Positions 16,881 to 25,724 of a stretch of DNA of 64,000 nucleotides are shown here, one piece after another. The notes under the pieces were generated by a model. It worked only from the letters and a program-made list of their open reading frames with translations, made no database searches and was not told the origin of the DNA. The DNA is from JBGUXS01 sp045118155 (GTDB lineage: Bacteria; Pseudomonadota; Alphaproteobacteria; CAAHEQ01; UBA3637). The stretch covers positions 1-64,000 of the forward strand of contig JBGUXS010000014.1 in the NCBI GenBank assembly GCA_045118155.1, read 5' to 3'. The translations under genes were made by a program, and so were the position numbers. Every line of letters starts with the position of its first letter. Position 1 is the first letter of the stretch.

Positions 16881-16898
16881 TGTTATTTGATTTAATTT

Positions 16899-16930
16899 AA
16901 GGGATTGTGTATCATACGCAATCCCTTTTT
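16899..16930 (+). terminator. Intrinsic terminator of the cysteine-rich peptide gene
   Basis: GGGATTG(T)GTAT pairs with ATAC(G)CAATCCC in a near-perfect stem, followed by six T residues, 20 bases after the stop codon. Confidence 0.85.
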
Positions 16931-17038
16931 TATAAATGTAAAACAATATCCAACTGGGTACGATTCCTATGTTCCGGATAGATCTATGAAGTGTAGTAGG
17001 ATATAAAAAAAATCCCCGTACAGGGGACCTGAAGATAG

Positions 17039-17116
17039 TGGCGGGAGTGAAGGGGCTCGAACCCTCGACCTTCTGCGTGACAGGCAGACGCTCTAACCAA
17101 ACTGAGCTACACCCCC
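17039..17116 (-). tRNA. tRNA-Asp (GTC)
   Basis: On the minus strand the acceptor GGGGGTG pairs with CACTCCC (one G-U) and CCA is encoded. The anticodon stem TCTGC/GCAGA closes the loop CTGTCAC, giving GTC. The D-arm (TAGCTCAGTTTGGTTAGAGC) and T-arm are canonical. Confidence 0.95.
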
Positions 17117-17187
17117 AACGGGCATGTTCTCTATTATACACATTTTTCCCCCGAATGCAAGAGTTTTTTTTAAGGGCTTCGTTTTTT

Positions 17188-17712
17188 ATGGACAAGGCGT
17201 TCTTGAAATGTTATCCTGTTTTTGAAAAAGAGAAATTTTTGGAAAAGAAAATGGCCGATCATGTTAAAAGTCATCTAGGGGTTTACGCCTTTATTTTGGA
17301 TGAAAAGAAGGAAGCCCTTTTATTAATCAAAAAAGCCAGAGGACCTTATACAGGGACATACGATTTACCTGGGGGGACGATAGAATCTGATGAATTGATT
17401 GAAGAAACACTAGCTAGGGAAATTAAAGAAGAAACGGATTGTCAGCTTGTTTCTTGTCAACAAATTATGACGGTGGATACACGTTTTGAATGGGATAGAA
17501 GTCCCGAAAATAAACCAAATACCCTGTTTAAACATATCGGGATTTTATATATCGCCACTGTGCAAGGGATCCCGTCTTGTCAAGGGGATGGATTAGATTC
17601 TAAGGGGGCATGTTGGGTGAAAATACAAGCAATTCAAAGGGGTAAAGTTCTTGTTTCCCCGTTTGTGAAAAAAGGACTTGAAAAAATTGATTTTATGCGA
17701 CTTTTAAAATAA
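17188..17712 (+). CDS. Nudix hydrolase
   Basis: A Nudix-fold pyrophosphohydrolase. The Nudix box GGTIESDELIEETLAREIKEETD (matching Gx5Ex7REUxEExGU apart from the final Gly-U, here Asp-Cys) lies in the middle, after a typical first strand (LGVYAFILDEKKEALLLIKK). The product would be 174 residues from the ATG at 17188; an ATG at 17251 (153 residues), with GGA 7 bases upstream, also fits and removes a non-conserved N terminus. Substrate is unknown; relatives act on NDP-sugars, dNTPs or capped nucleotides. It lies 28 bp before the FtsK-like gene and probably shares its transcript. Confidence 0.85.
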   Translation: MDKAFLKCYPVFEKEKFLEKKMADHVKSHLGVYAFILDEKKEALLLIKKARGPYTGTYDLPGGTIESDELIEETLAREIKEETDCQLVSCQQIMTVDTRFEWDRSPENKPNTLFKHIGILYIATVQGIPSCQGDGLDSKGACWVKIQAIQRGKVLVSPFVKKGLEKIDFMRLLK

Positions 17713-17740
17713 AATTTTGTTAAACAGAAAAGGATAAAAA

Positions 17741-18973
17741 ATGACCGTTTTAGAAGATGCTTTGAAACATTATGGTATTAAAGGAAAAGTTTTAAATACA
17801 GTGGAAGGACCGCTGGTCAAGCAAATCCAATTTCAACCCGAAGCTGGAACAAAATTAAAAAATATTCAGGCGGTTTTGCCGGATATTGCTAGGGAAACAG
17901 GATTAAAAGGCTTGCGCCTTAGTTCATTTTGTGAAGGGGGATGTATCGGGTTTGAAGTGTCCGTTCCAGACCCTAAAACAGTTGATTTAGAAGCGTTGCT
18001 AGAATCAAATGCTTTTGAAAAAGCTTTTGGGGCCTTACCCCTTAGTTTAGGGGTGACCATTACGGGGCAACCCGTTTTCGCGGATTTGGCAAAAATGCCC
18101 CACTTGTTAGTGGCAGGGGCAACAGGTTCTGGAAAATCCGTGGGGTTAAATGCTTTTATTCTTTCTTTGATGAAACGTAAAACACCGGAAGAACTTAAGT
18201 TTGTTTTGATTGATCCCAAACGTATTGAATTTTCAATGTATAACCGTCAAAAGTATATGTACATGCCGGTGATCACGGATAATGCGGATGCTGAACAGGC
18301 ATTGGCCCTGTTGGTAGAGGAAATGAATAAACGCTACAAAATTTTTGAAGAAACTGGGGTTAAAAATATTGCGGGGTTTGTCGCAAAAGGACAAAAAATG
18401 CCGTATATTGTAGCGATTGTGGATGAATTTTCAGATCTTGTGTTGATGCAAAAAGAAGTGGCCCGTCTTATTCAAATCTTGGCACAAAAAGCCAGAGCCG
18501 CGGGTATTCATTTGATTTTGGCAACGCAGCGTCCTTCCGTAGATGTGGTAACCGGCAGTATTAAGGCTAATTTCCCTGCACGATTGGCTTTTAAAACAGC
18601 AAGCGGTGTGGATTCTAAAACAATCTTGGATACCCCAGGGGCCGAAGGATTAATTGGTCGTGGGGATGCCCTTTATTTGGCAGCAGATGGCACATTAACA
18701 CGGGTACATGGGGCGTATATCCCCGATGATAAAATTGAAGCGTTCTTAAAACCATTTTCAGGGGAAGTTCCTGATATTTTACCCAAAAAAGAAAAGCAGT
18801 TAGAAGAACCTTCTCATAAAAAGGAAGCCCCAAAATCTAAAAAGACGTTTTCTATTTGGAAAATGATTGTTGGTTGTTGGAATTATCTAGGAAAACGCTT
18901 GCAAAAAAAGCTGATTTTGGGCCTGATAAGTTTAATTTTAGCTAGTAAAACAAGTGCCAAGAAAAAACGCTAA
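17741..18973 (+). CDS. FtsK/SpoIIIE-like DNA translocase, short soluble paralogue
   Basis: A 410-residue protein with the FtsK alpha and beta motor domains but neither the N-terminal four-helix membrane anchor nor the winged-helix gamma domain. Walker A is GATGSGKSV (about residue 128), with IDPKRIEFSMY, AIVDEFSDL (Walker B) and ATQRPSVDVVTGSIKANFPAR following as in FtsK. The last ~60 residues are very basic with one hydrophobic stretch (LILGLISLILAS), possibly a C-terminal membrane tether. A full-length ftsK is presumably elsewhere. It may be a plasmid- or phage-derived translocase or a reduced second copy. Confidence 0.85.
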   Translation: MTVLEDALKHYGIKGKVLNTVEGPLVKQIQFQPEAGTKLKNIQAVLPDIARETGLKGLRLSSFCEGGCIGFEVSVPDPKTVDLEALLESNAFEKAFGALPLSLGVTITGQPVFADLAKMPHLLVAGATGSGKSVGLNAFILSLMKRKTPEELKFVLIDPKRIEFSMYNRQKYMYMPVITDNADAEQALALLVEEMNKRYKIFEETGVKNIAGFVAKGQKMPYIVAIVDEFSDLVLMQKEVARLIQILAQKARAAGIHLILATQRPSVDVVTGSIKANFPARLAFKTASGVDSKTILDTPGAEGLIGRGDALYLAADGTLTRVHGAYIPDDKIEAFLKPFSGEVPDILPKKEKQLEEPSHKKEAPKSKKTFSIWKMIVGCWNYLGKRLQKKLILGLISLILASKTSAKKKR

Positions 18974-18981
18974 GAAAAAAC

Positions 18982-19010
18982 TTGTAAAAGGATAAAAATG
19001 GGTGTATAAT
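18982..19010 (+). promoter_or_regulatory. Promoter of rplY-pth
   Basis: TTGTAA (18982-18987), 17-bp spacer, perfect TATAAT (19005-19010). About 90 bases of leader follow, with GGAAG/CTTCC-type inverted repeats that might serve ribosomal-protein feedback. Confidence 0.75.
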
Positions 19011-19101
19011 AAAACCCTCTTTACAGAAAGTGAAGGGCGGAAGGCGCGTTCACCCCTGGAGGAAGGTCTTCCGATGGTTTATAAAAAAAGGATTATAAAA
19101 A

Positions 19102-19752
19102 ATGGAACAAGTAAAATTAAAGGCGCAAAAGCGCGAAAGAACTGGTAAGGGGGCCTCTCGTGCAAATAGAAGAGCTGGATTAGTTCCAGCTGTCATTTAC
19201 GGAGATAAGTCTGCCCCAGTCGCAATTGCTTTGGAAGAAAAAGTCTTGGTGGCCCAAATGGGTATCAAGGGGATTTGGACACGGCAATTTTCAATTGATG
19301 TTGATGGGAAAAATTATGTGACGTTGTGTCAGGATATTCAAAAACATCCTGTGTCAGACAGACCTATCCACGCCGATTTCTTACACATTACAAAATCTTC
19401 TGTCTTAACCATGGATATTCCTTTGGAATTTATCAACGAAGACAAGTGTCCTGGTATCAAGTTGGGGGGTATTTTAAATATTGTTCATAGAACGATTGCG
19501 ATCCGCTGTAAAGCCGATCAGATTCCAACTTCTTTTACCATTGACTTGGCCAGCGCGAATTTGGGCGATTCTATCACATCTAAAGTGATTCCGCTTCCCG
19601 CGGGGGTGACTTTCGTTCATGCGGAAGAAGAAGATTTTACGTTGGCTACGATTGTGCAGCCAACTCAAGAAACAGCTGAAGAAGCCCCAGCGGCTGAAGC
19701 CCCTGTGGAAGCAGCGGCGGCTCCAGCGGCAGAAAAGAAGGCCGATAAGTAA
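19102..19752 (+). CDS. rplY: 50S ribosomal protein L25 (CTC family)
   Basis: Ribosomal protein L25 of the long general-stress-protein CTC type, 216 residues, binding 5S rRNA. The N-terminal L25 domain (KAQKRERTGKGASRANRRAGLVPAVIYG) is followed by the CTC beta domain (FLHITKSSVLTMDIPLEF) and an Ala/Glu-rich acidic tail. Stop and next start overlap (TAATG), coupling it to pth, the classic rplY-pth pair. Its promoter lies about 90 bp upstream. Confidence 0.95.
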   Translation: MEQVKLKAQKRERTGKGASRANRRAGLVPAVIYGDKSAPVAIALEEKVLVAQMGIKGIWTRQFSIDVDGKNYVTLCQDIQKHPVSDRPIHADFLHITKSSVLTMDIPLEFINEDKCPGIKLGGILNIVHRTIAIRCKADQIPTSFTIDLASANLGDSITSKVIPLPAGVTFVHAEEEDFTLATIVQPTQETAEEAPAAEAPVEAAAAPAAEKKADK

Positions 19753-20282
19753 TGTTTCTTGTTGCGGGCCTTGGAAATCCGGGGACAGCGTATACCTTAA
19801 CACGCCACAACACAGGTTTTATGGCTGTGGAGGCAATCGCTTCTTCCCATGGATTTCAGGCTTGGCACACCAAAAAAAAATCAGTACTTGCCTTGGGGCA
19901 AATATCCCCAGGGCAAGTTCTTTTATTAAAACCTCAAACATTTATGAATGCGTCTGGGGAATCTTTGCAAGAAGTGATGGCGTTTTATAAAATCCCCTTG
20001 GAAAATGTTTGGGTTATTCATGATGATATAGATTTGCCGGTTGGGGAAATCAGAATAAAACAAGGTGGGGGAAATGCAGGGCATAACGGTTTAAAGAGCA
20101 TTGATGCCCATGTTGGGAAAGATTATCATCGCATCCGAATCGGGATTGGCAGGCCAGAACGAAAAGAAGAGGTTGTGTCTTGGGTGTTATCTAAGTTTTC
20201 GGAAGAAGAATTTAAAAAAATGCAACAAGCTTTTCAAAAAGTGGTAGAAAAATTACCAATACTTTTGGAAGAAACAAAGTAA
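19752..20282 (+). CDS. pth: Peptidyl-tRNA hydrolase
   Basis: Releases tRNA from peptidyl-tRNA that has dropped off the ribosome. The 176-residue protein has all signatures: VAGLGNPGTAYTLTRHNTGFM with the catalytic His near residue 20, KPQTFMNASGES, VIHDDIDLPVGEIRIKQGGG and GNAGHNGLKSI. Its ATG shares a base with the rplY stop, so translation is coupled. Confidence 0.97.
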   Translation: MFLVAGLGNPGTAYTLTRHNTGFMAVEAIASSHGFQAWHTKKKSVLALGQISPGQVLLLKPQTFMNASGESLQEVMAFYKIPLENVWVIHDDIDLPVGEIRIKQGGGNAGHNGLKSIDAHVGKDYHRIRIGIGRPERKEEVVSWVLSKFSEEEFKKMQQAFQKVVEKLPILLEETK

Positions 20283-20340
20283 AAAGGCTTGCGTTTCAAG
20301 GAAATAGAGATATACTTAAGGGAAATAAAGGATGGAAAAT

Positions 20341-22740
20341 ATGCGCTCTTTTAAAATATTGGCTTCTATGGCCAGTCTTTTTTTCTTGGGATGTTTTGTC
20401 GTTTTCTTGGTAGTGTTTGTTATTATTTTACACTATTCTATTGGCCTGCCTGACTACAAAAAATTGGAAGTGTATCAACCCCAAATTACCAGTCGTTTAT
20501 ATGCAAATGACGGGAGTTTATTGGCCGAATATGCCAATGAAAAACGTATTTTTGTTCCGGTAGAATCCATTCCCCCACTGTTAAAAAATGCCTTCATTGC
20601 CGCAGAAGATAAGAACTTTTACCATCATGGTGGGATAGATGCTATGGGGATTTTTCGGGCGATGATGTCTAATCTTAGAAATGTTGGGAAAAATAAGCGA
20701 CCAGAAGGGGCTTCAACGATTACCCAACAAGTCGCTAAGAACTTTTTATTGTCTTCAGAACGTTCTTTGTCCAGAAAAATTAAAGAAGCCCTGATTGCAC
20801 GTCGGATGGAACAAGCTTTTACCAAAGACCATATCTTAGAACTATACCTAAATGAAATTTATTTGGGAATGGGGGCTTATGGGGTGGCTAGTGCTGGCCT
20901 TATTTACTTCAATAAATCTATGGATGAATTGTCTGTTGCAGAAATGGCGTTTTTGGCGGCTTTACCAAAAGCCCCGAATAATTATAATCCCTTAAAATAT
21001 CCGGAAGCGGCCTTGGCTAGGCGGAATTGGGTACTATCACGAATGGCCGAAGAAGGTTATATTACCCCATTTGAAGCAGAAGAAGCCAAAGAAGAACCTA
21101 TTCGTGTCCAACATCGTTCGCAAGCTTTGTTGCAAGATTCGGGCTTTTTCGCCGAGGAGGTTCGTCGGACTATCGTTAAAATGTATGGGGAAGAATCCAT
21201 TTATAATGGGGGGCTTTCCATTCGTACTTCTTTAGACCCTGAATTGCAACGGGCCGCAAGAATCGCACTTCAAGAAGGATTGTTGGCTTATGATAAAAAA
21301 CATGGGTGGCGACGGGCGCCTATGTCTTATGCAAAAGAAGATGGGTTAGAAGGATTTAAAAAATTGGTCATTCCCCCTTATGTACCAGAAACATGGCGAT
21401 ATGCCTATGTTAAATCTGTGACCCCAGGACAGGCAGAACTTATTTTCCAAGATGAAACCGCTGGGACATTGGCTTTTGAAGATGCAAAGTGGGCAAGACC
21501 TGCTTGGGATGAAGGAAAGGTAGGTCCTCTTCCCACAAGTTTGAAAGATGTTTTAGAGGCAGGGGATGTTATTTTTGTGGAAAAGAACGCAGAAACAGGG
21601 CGTTATGGTTTACAACAGTATCCAGAAGTTGAAGGGGCTTTGGTGGCTTTAGACCCACATACAGGGCGGGTATTGGCAATGGTGGGGGGCTTTTCTTTCT
21701 ATCGCAATCAATTTAATCGGACGGTGCAGGCATTACGGCAACCAGGATCTTCCTTTAAACCGTTTGTGTATTTGGCGGCTTTAGATTCGGGTTATACCCC
21801 GTCTAGTTTGATTTTAGATGCCCCGATTGTTATGGAACAACCCGATGGAACTAAATGGAAACCTAAGAACTATGGAAATGTTTTTTATGGGCCAACAACG
21901 TTGCGGGTAGGTCTTGAAAAATCTCGGAATTTGATGACTCTGCGCTTAGCACAGGCTATTGGAATGGATAAAGTGGTGGCCTATGGGAAGAAGTTTGGGA
22001 TTTCAGATCATCTAGAACCTGTCTTATCTACGGCTATTGGGGCGGGAGAAACAACGGTTTTAAGGATGGTATCCGCTTATGGGATGTTGGTAAATGGGGG
22101 AAAATTTATTGTTCCAAGCTTAATTGATCGGGTGCAAGATCGGGATGGTAAAACGATTTTTAAAACAGATCAACGTGATTGCCCAGCATGTTCTGGCCCA
22201 GAATCTAGCCCAGATAATGTGCCCGAAATTCCAGATACACGGCGTCAGATTCAAGATCCCATTAGTGCTTACCAAATTGTCAATATGTTAACAGGTGTTA
22301 TTGAACGGGGAACAGGTCGTGTTGCAAAATCTGTTGGAAAGGTAATGGGTGGAAAAAGTGGAACCAGTAATGACAGTAATGATGCTTGGTTTATTGGTTT
22401 TACGCCAGACTTGGTGGCTGGGGTTTGGGTGGGATATGATACCCCAAAAACCTTAGGGCCTAATGATACAGGTGGGGTTGTATCTGGCCCAATTTTCAGA
22501 GATTTTATGGCATCTGCATTGAAAGATAAACCCGATATTCCTTTCCGGGTACCGCAGGGGGTTGCCTTGGTACGTGTCAATGCCGCAACGGGACGGCCAG
22601 CGATTCCTGGGGATACAGATGTGATTTTTGAAGCCTTTAGAAATAAAGATGATGCGTTGGTACAGGGGGAAATCTTGGGCGGTCAGGATATTACGATTAA
22701 AACACAAGAAGATGAACCGGATTTAGGAGGGCTTTATTAA
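20341..22740 (+). CDS. mrcA: Penicillin-binding protein 1A (bifunctional transglycosylase/transpeptidase)
   Basis: A 799-residue class A PBP that polymerises and cross-links peptidoglycan. An N-terminal anchor (residues ~8-34) leads into the GT51 domain with EDKNFYHHGGID (catalytic Glu) and GASTITQQVAKN. The transpeptidase domain has SSFK (in RQPGSSFKPF), SRN and KSGT. The family's OB-like insert is present. I start at the ATG at 20341, since AAAGG directly abuts the other ATG at 20332 and is correctly spaced only for the second. The stop overlaps the prfB start (TAATG), so the two are coupled. Confidence 0.95.
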   Translation: MRSFKILASMASLFFLGCFVVFLVVFVIILHYSIGLPDYKKLEVYQPQITSRLYANDGSLLAEYANEKRIFVPVESIPPLLKNAFIAAEDKNFYHHGGIDAMGIFRAMMSNLRNVGKNKRPEGASTITQQVAKNFLLSSERSLSRKIKEALIARRMEQAFTKDHILELYLNEIYLGMGAYGVASAGLIYFNKSMDELSVAEMAFLAALPKAPNNYNPLKYPEAALARRNWVLSRMAEEGYITPFEAEEAKEEPIRVQHRSQALLQDSGFFAEEVRRTIVKMYGEESIYNGGLSIRTSLDPELQRAARIALQEGLLAYDKKHGWRRAPMSYAKEDGLEGFKKLVIPPYVPETWRYAYVKSVTPGQAELIFQDETAGTLAFEDAKWARPAWDEGKVGPLPTSLKDVLEAGDVIFVEKNAETGRYGLQQYPEVEGALVALDPHTGRVLAMVGGFSFYRNQFNRTVQALRQPGSSFKPFVYLAALDSGYTPSSLILDAPIVMEQPDGTKWKPKNYGNVFYGPTTLRVGLEKSRNLMTLRLAQAIGMDKVVAYGKKFGISDHLEPVLSTAIGAGETTVLRMVSAYGMLVNGGKFIVPSLIDRVQDRDGKTIFKTDQRDCPACSGPESSPDNVPEIPDTRRQIQDPISAYQIVNMLTGVIERGTGRVAKSVGKVMGGKSGTSNDSNDAWFIGFTPDLVAGVWVGYDTPKTLGPNDTGGVVSGPIFRDFMASALKDKPDIPFRVPQGVALVRVNAATGRPAIPGDTDVIFEAFRNKDDALVQGEILGGQDITIKTQEDEPDLGGLY

Positions 22741-23841
22741 TGAAATCAGAATTAATTGCTTTAAGTCAATCCTATCAGCAGACGTTAGATCTGTTGAAAG
22801 GACGTCTTTGACTGGGTAGGGACTGAACAAAAACTTCAAATCTTAAACAGCAAAATAGAAGATCCTAATTTATGGAATGACCCTCAGCAGGCGGCCACTT
22901 TAATGGCTGAAAGAACGGGGCTGTTGCACAAAAGAGATGTCATTTTAGAATTGGAACAACGGTATCAAGATGCGTTGGGTTTGTTGGAATTAGCCGAAAG
23001 TGAAAATGATGAAGCGGTTTTGGTAGAAGCTGAAAAAGATTTTTTGGCATTGGAACCTGTTTTTAAAAAAGCCGAATTAGAAAGTCTTCTTTCCGGGGAA
23101 GCGGATGCAAATGATGCTTTCTTAGAAATACATGCTGGGGCAGGGGGAACGGAAGCCCAAGATTGGGCAGCGATGCTGGAACGAATGTATTTGATGTGGG
23201 CAGAAAAACGGGGATTCACCGTTAGTATTTGTGAAGAAAATGCTGGGGAAGAAGCCGGAATTAAATCTATTACGATTCGGGTGAATGGATATAATGCCTA
23301 TGGATGGCTTAAAAATGAATCGGGGGTGCATCGGTTGGTACGGATTTCCCCCTTTGATGCCAATGCTAGACGACATACAAGTTTTGCATCAGTTTGGGTT
23401 TATCCTGTGGTAGATGATTCAATTGCTATTGATATTAATCCGGCGGATTGTCGTATTGATACATATCGGTCATCGGGGGCGGGGGGCCAGCACGTCAATA
23501 AAACAGATAGTGCAATTCGGATTACACATGTTCCTAGCGGTATTGTTGTGCAGTGTCAGAATCAGCGTTCTCAGATCCAAAATCGGGAAGAAGCATGGAA
23601 GATGTTGCGCAGTCGGTTATATGAACAGGAACTTAAAAAACGTATGGAAGAGCAAAATAAGACGGACTTAAGTAAAGGGGATAATGGTTGGGGAAACCAA
23701 ATCCGATCTTATGTCTTGCATCCCTATCAAATGGTAAAAGATTTGCGTACAGGGTACGAAACATCAGATACGACCGGGGTCTTAGACGGCGATCTAGATG
23801 AATTTATGCGCACATTCTTGGCATACGGACATAAAGAATAA
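22740..23841 (+). CDS. prfB: Peptide chain release factor 2, with programmed +1 frameshift
   Basis: RF2 recognises UGA and UAA. The gene begins at 22740 and the first frame stops at an in-frame TGA (22809-22811) after 23 codons. The shift site CGT CTT TGA C is that of known RF2 genes, with AAAGGA just upstream as stimulator. Skipping T22809 joins 22740-22808 to 22810-23841, giving 366 residues, the family length. The second part starts D-W-V-G-T-E. The codon-recognition SPF (RISPFDANARR) and catalytic GGQ (SSGAGGQHVNKT) are present. The frameshift lets RF2 control its own synthesis. The ATG overlaps the mrcA stop. Confidence 0.95.
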
Positions 23842-23847
23842 AAAAAT

Positions 23848-25029
23848 CTAAACTTGTTCGTGATGTTTTTGCACAATATGCGTCACCAATGTATCTAACA
23901 TTCTGAAATCATCTTCTTTGGGTCCCCCTTTGATTAAAACAGGGGTTAAGAAGGGGATTTGTTTCATATTTGTTAACATAGTGGTAATTTGTTCCATGAT
24001 TTTGGTTCCCCATCCATACGATCCCATCAGTCCAAAATACCGAAGATTTGGCTTTAACATATTCACTAAGAATAATGGCGCCATGACAGCAGGATGTGGC
24101 CCAAAGACAACTGTTGGGGTGGCGATAATAACCCCCATACAATCTACGATATCACAAGCTAAATCACACGCATCTAACCGAATAGCGTTGTGGTATTTGA
24201 CCTCTATCCCTTTTTCTTTTAGTTGGTGAGACACATAATCAATCATTTTTTGGGTATTTCCATACATAGAAACCCCAACGATAACCACTTTATTTTGCTT
24301 TTCTTCAGATATCCATTTTTTATATAAGTCCAGAACGAACGAGGGTTCACGATATATTGGTCCATGAGAAGGCGCAATCATTTTAGGATTTAGTTCTTCA
24401 ATCCACGTCAGATACTTTTTAAAAATCCCTGCAAATGGCATCATGATTTCCGCATAATAGCTTTTGAGTAGAGGAATAATCCTTGGGTCATGATCCCAAA
24501 ACACATCAAATTTGGTGGCATGAGCCCCTAAAAAATCTGTGGTAAAAAGCAGTTGATCTTCTTTTAAATAGGTAAACATCGTATCAGGCCAATGTACCCA
24601 TGGCATGAGATGAAATTCTAAAGTTTTATCACCCAAAGAAAGAGTTTGCCCTTCCCCAACGACCAAATAATCTGTGTCCTTTAAATCCAACAAAGCCATT
24701 GTGATTTCTTTACATTTTGCGTTGGTAACGATTTTAGCCATGGGATATTTTTGTAAAAGTGTGGGTAAAGCCCCTGTGTGATCTGGTTCGCCATGATCTA
24801 ACACAATATAATCAATATGCGTTATACCCATTTCTTCTAATTGATATTCTATATCGGGTTCAAAAGGGGCATAGACAGTATCAATTAAGGCAATTTTTTC
24901 ACTCCCTTTGATTAAATAAGAGTTATAGCTGGTCCCTTCAGATAAAGGCATAATTTGATCAAACAAAGATCGGTGAATATCTTTTACCCCAACGGTGTAT
25001 ACATTTTGAATGATTTCTTTTATATCCAT
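23848..25029 (-). CDS. fprA: FprA-family A-type flavoprotein (flavo-diiron protein)
   Basis: A flavo-diiron protein reduces O2 to water or NO to N2O in anaerobes and microaerobes. The 393-residue protein has the metallo-beta-lactamase-like diiron domain (residues 1-250) with HGEPDHTGALP ligands, TTDFLGAH and APSHGPIYR, then a flavodoxin domain (250-393) with the FMN-binding VGVSMYGNTQKM and GSYGWGTK. No C-terminal rubredoxin is fused, so an external electron donor is expected. It converges on prfB. With rubrerythrin at 57385 it points to an oxygen-sensitive lifestyle. Confidence 0.94.
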   Translation of the reverse strand: MDIKEIIQNVYTVGVKDIHRSLFDQIMPLSEGTSYNSYLIKGSEKIALIDTVYAPFEPDIEYQLEEMGITHIDYIVLDHGEPDHTGALPTLLQKYPMAKIVTNAKCKEITMALLDLKDTDYLVVGEGQTLSLGDKTLEFHLMPWVHWPDTMFTYLKEDQLLFTTDFLGAHATKFDVFWDHDPRIIPLLKSYYAEIMMPFAGIFKKYLTWIEELNPKMIAPSHGPIYREPSFVLDLYKKWISEEKQNKVVIVGVSMYGNTQKMIDYVSHQLKEKGIEVKYHNAIRLDACDLACDIVDCMGVIIATPTVVFGPHPAVMAPLFLVNMLKPNLRYFGLMGSYGWGTKIMEQITTMLTNMKQIPFLTPVLIKGGPKEDDFRMLDTLVTHIVQKHHEQV

Positions 25030-25085
25030 TTTATGTTATCCTTTTGTTTATCAGTTAAGTTTAAAAATAAAAAACACAACCCCTT

Positions 25086-25724
25086 TTATATATGTTTATC
25101 TAAGACCTCTTTAATGACGGGAATGGTAATAGGCCTGTGATAAGATAAAGAAAGAAAATCTGCTTGTTCTATTAAATTTTTAGCCGCCTGAAAAGTTCGT
25201 GGCATGTGCGTCACGGCAAATTCTAAAACTTTTGGATCAATATGAATATTTTTTTCAGAAAACGCTTTATAAAGAAGTCCGAATAATAATGTGTCATCTG
25301 GGGGTAAAATGGGGACTTTTGGAAGGGCATTTAACCTAGAGTTTAAATCTGGTAATTTGAAGATAGGAATAGATTCTGCCGTCCATAAAAAGGGGATATG
25401 TTGTTCCCGTAAAGTGTTATACCAATGAAAAAGAAGGGGTTCATTAGTAACTTTATCAATATCTTCTATAACAAGGCGTTTAGGTAGTTCTTTTGGGATT
25501 TCAGGAAGTGTTTCCCCAGAAAGAATTGTGTCTGAAAAAATATGGGCTAAATGTGTTTTGCCACATCCTTTTTCCCCGTAAACTAAAAGCCCCGGAGATT
25601 GCCACGAGGATACCCCATCTAGCCATTTGATAGCTTCTTCATTACAAGGAGCTATTAAAAAATCCTCTCGTTCAAAAGCTGGACGATAGTCTAATGAAAA
25701 AACAAGTTGTGTGGTATCAGTCAT
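25086..25724 (-). CDS. hdaA: DnaA-related replication regulator HdaA
   Basis: A 212-residue protein consisting of the DnaA AAA+ domain without the DNA-binding domain IV, as in Hda/HdaA, which stimulates DnaA-ATP hydrolysis after initiation. Walker A is GEKGCGKTHLAH, Walker B region LVIEDIDKV, and sensor-type LNSRLNALPK follows. The N-terminal QLVFSLDYRPAF resembles the clamp-binding QL-F motif of Hda proteins. The ATG at 25724 overlaps perM by 8 bp, so it is the last gene of a three-gene operon. Confidence 0.88.
   Translation of the reverse strand: MTDTTQLVFSLDYRPAFEREDFLIAPCNEEAIKWLDGVSSWQSPGLLVYGEKGCGKTHLAHIFSDTILSGETLPEIPKELPKRLVIEDIDKVTNEPLLFHWYNTLREQHIPFLWTAESIPIFKLPDLNSRLNALPKVPILPPDDTLLFGLLYKAFSEKNIHIDPKVLEFAVTHMPRTFQAAKNLIEQADFLSLSYHRPITIPVIKEVLDKHI

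Noticed and set aside
17038..17187. N-terminal extension of the Nudix gene into the tRNA-Asp region
   Set aside because: The frame starts inside tRNA-Asp on the other strand; the translated part is antisense tRNA sequence.
16644..17195. 183-residue minus-strand gene
   Set aside because: It covers tRNA-Asp and the antisense of the cysteine-rich peptide gene; composition is repetitive and no start signal exists.
22809..22811. prfB disrupted by a nonsense or frameshift mutation
   Set aside because: The stop lies exactly in the CTT TGA C programmed-shift site with an upstream purine-rich stimulator, as in known RF2 genes.
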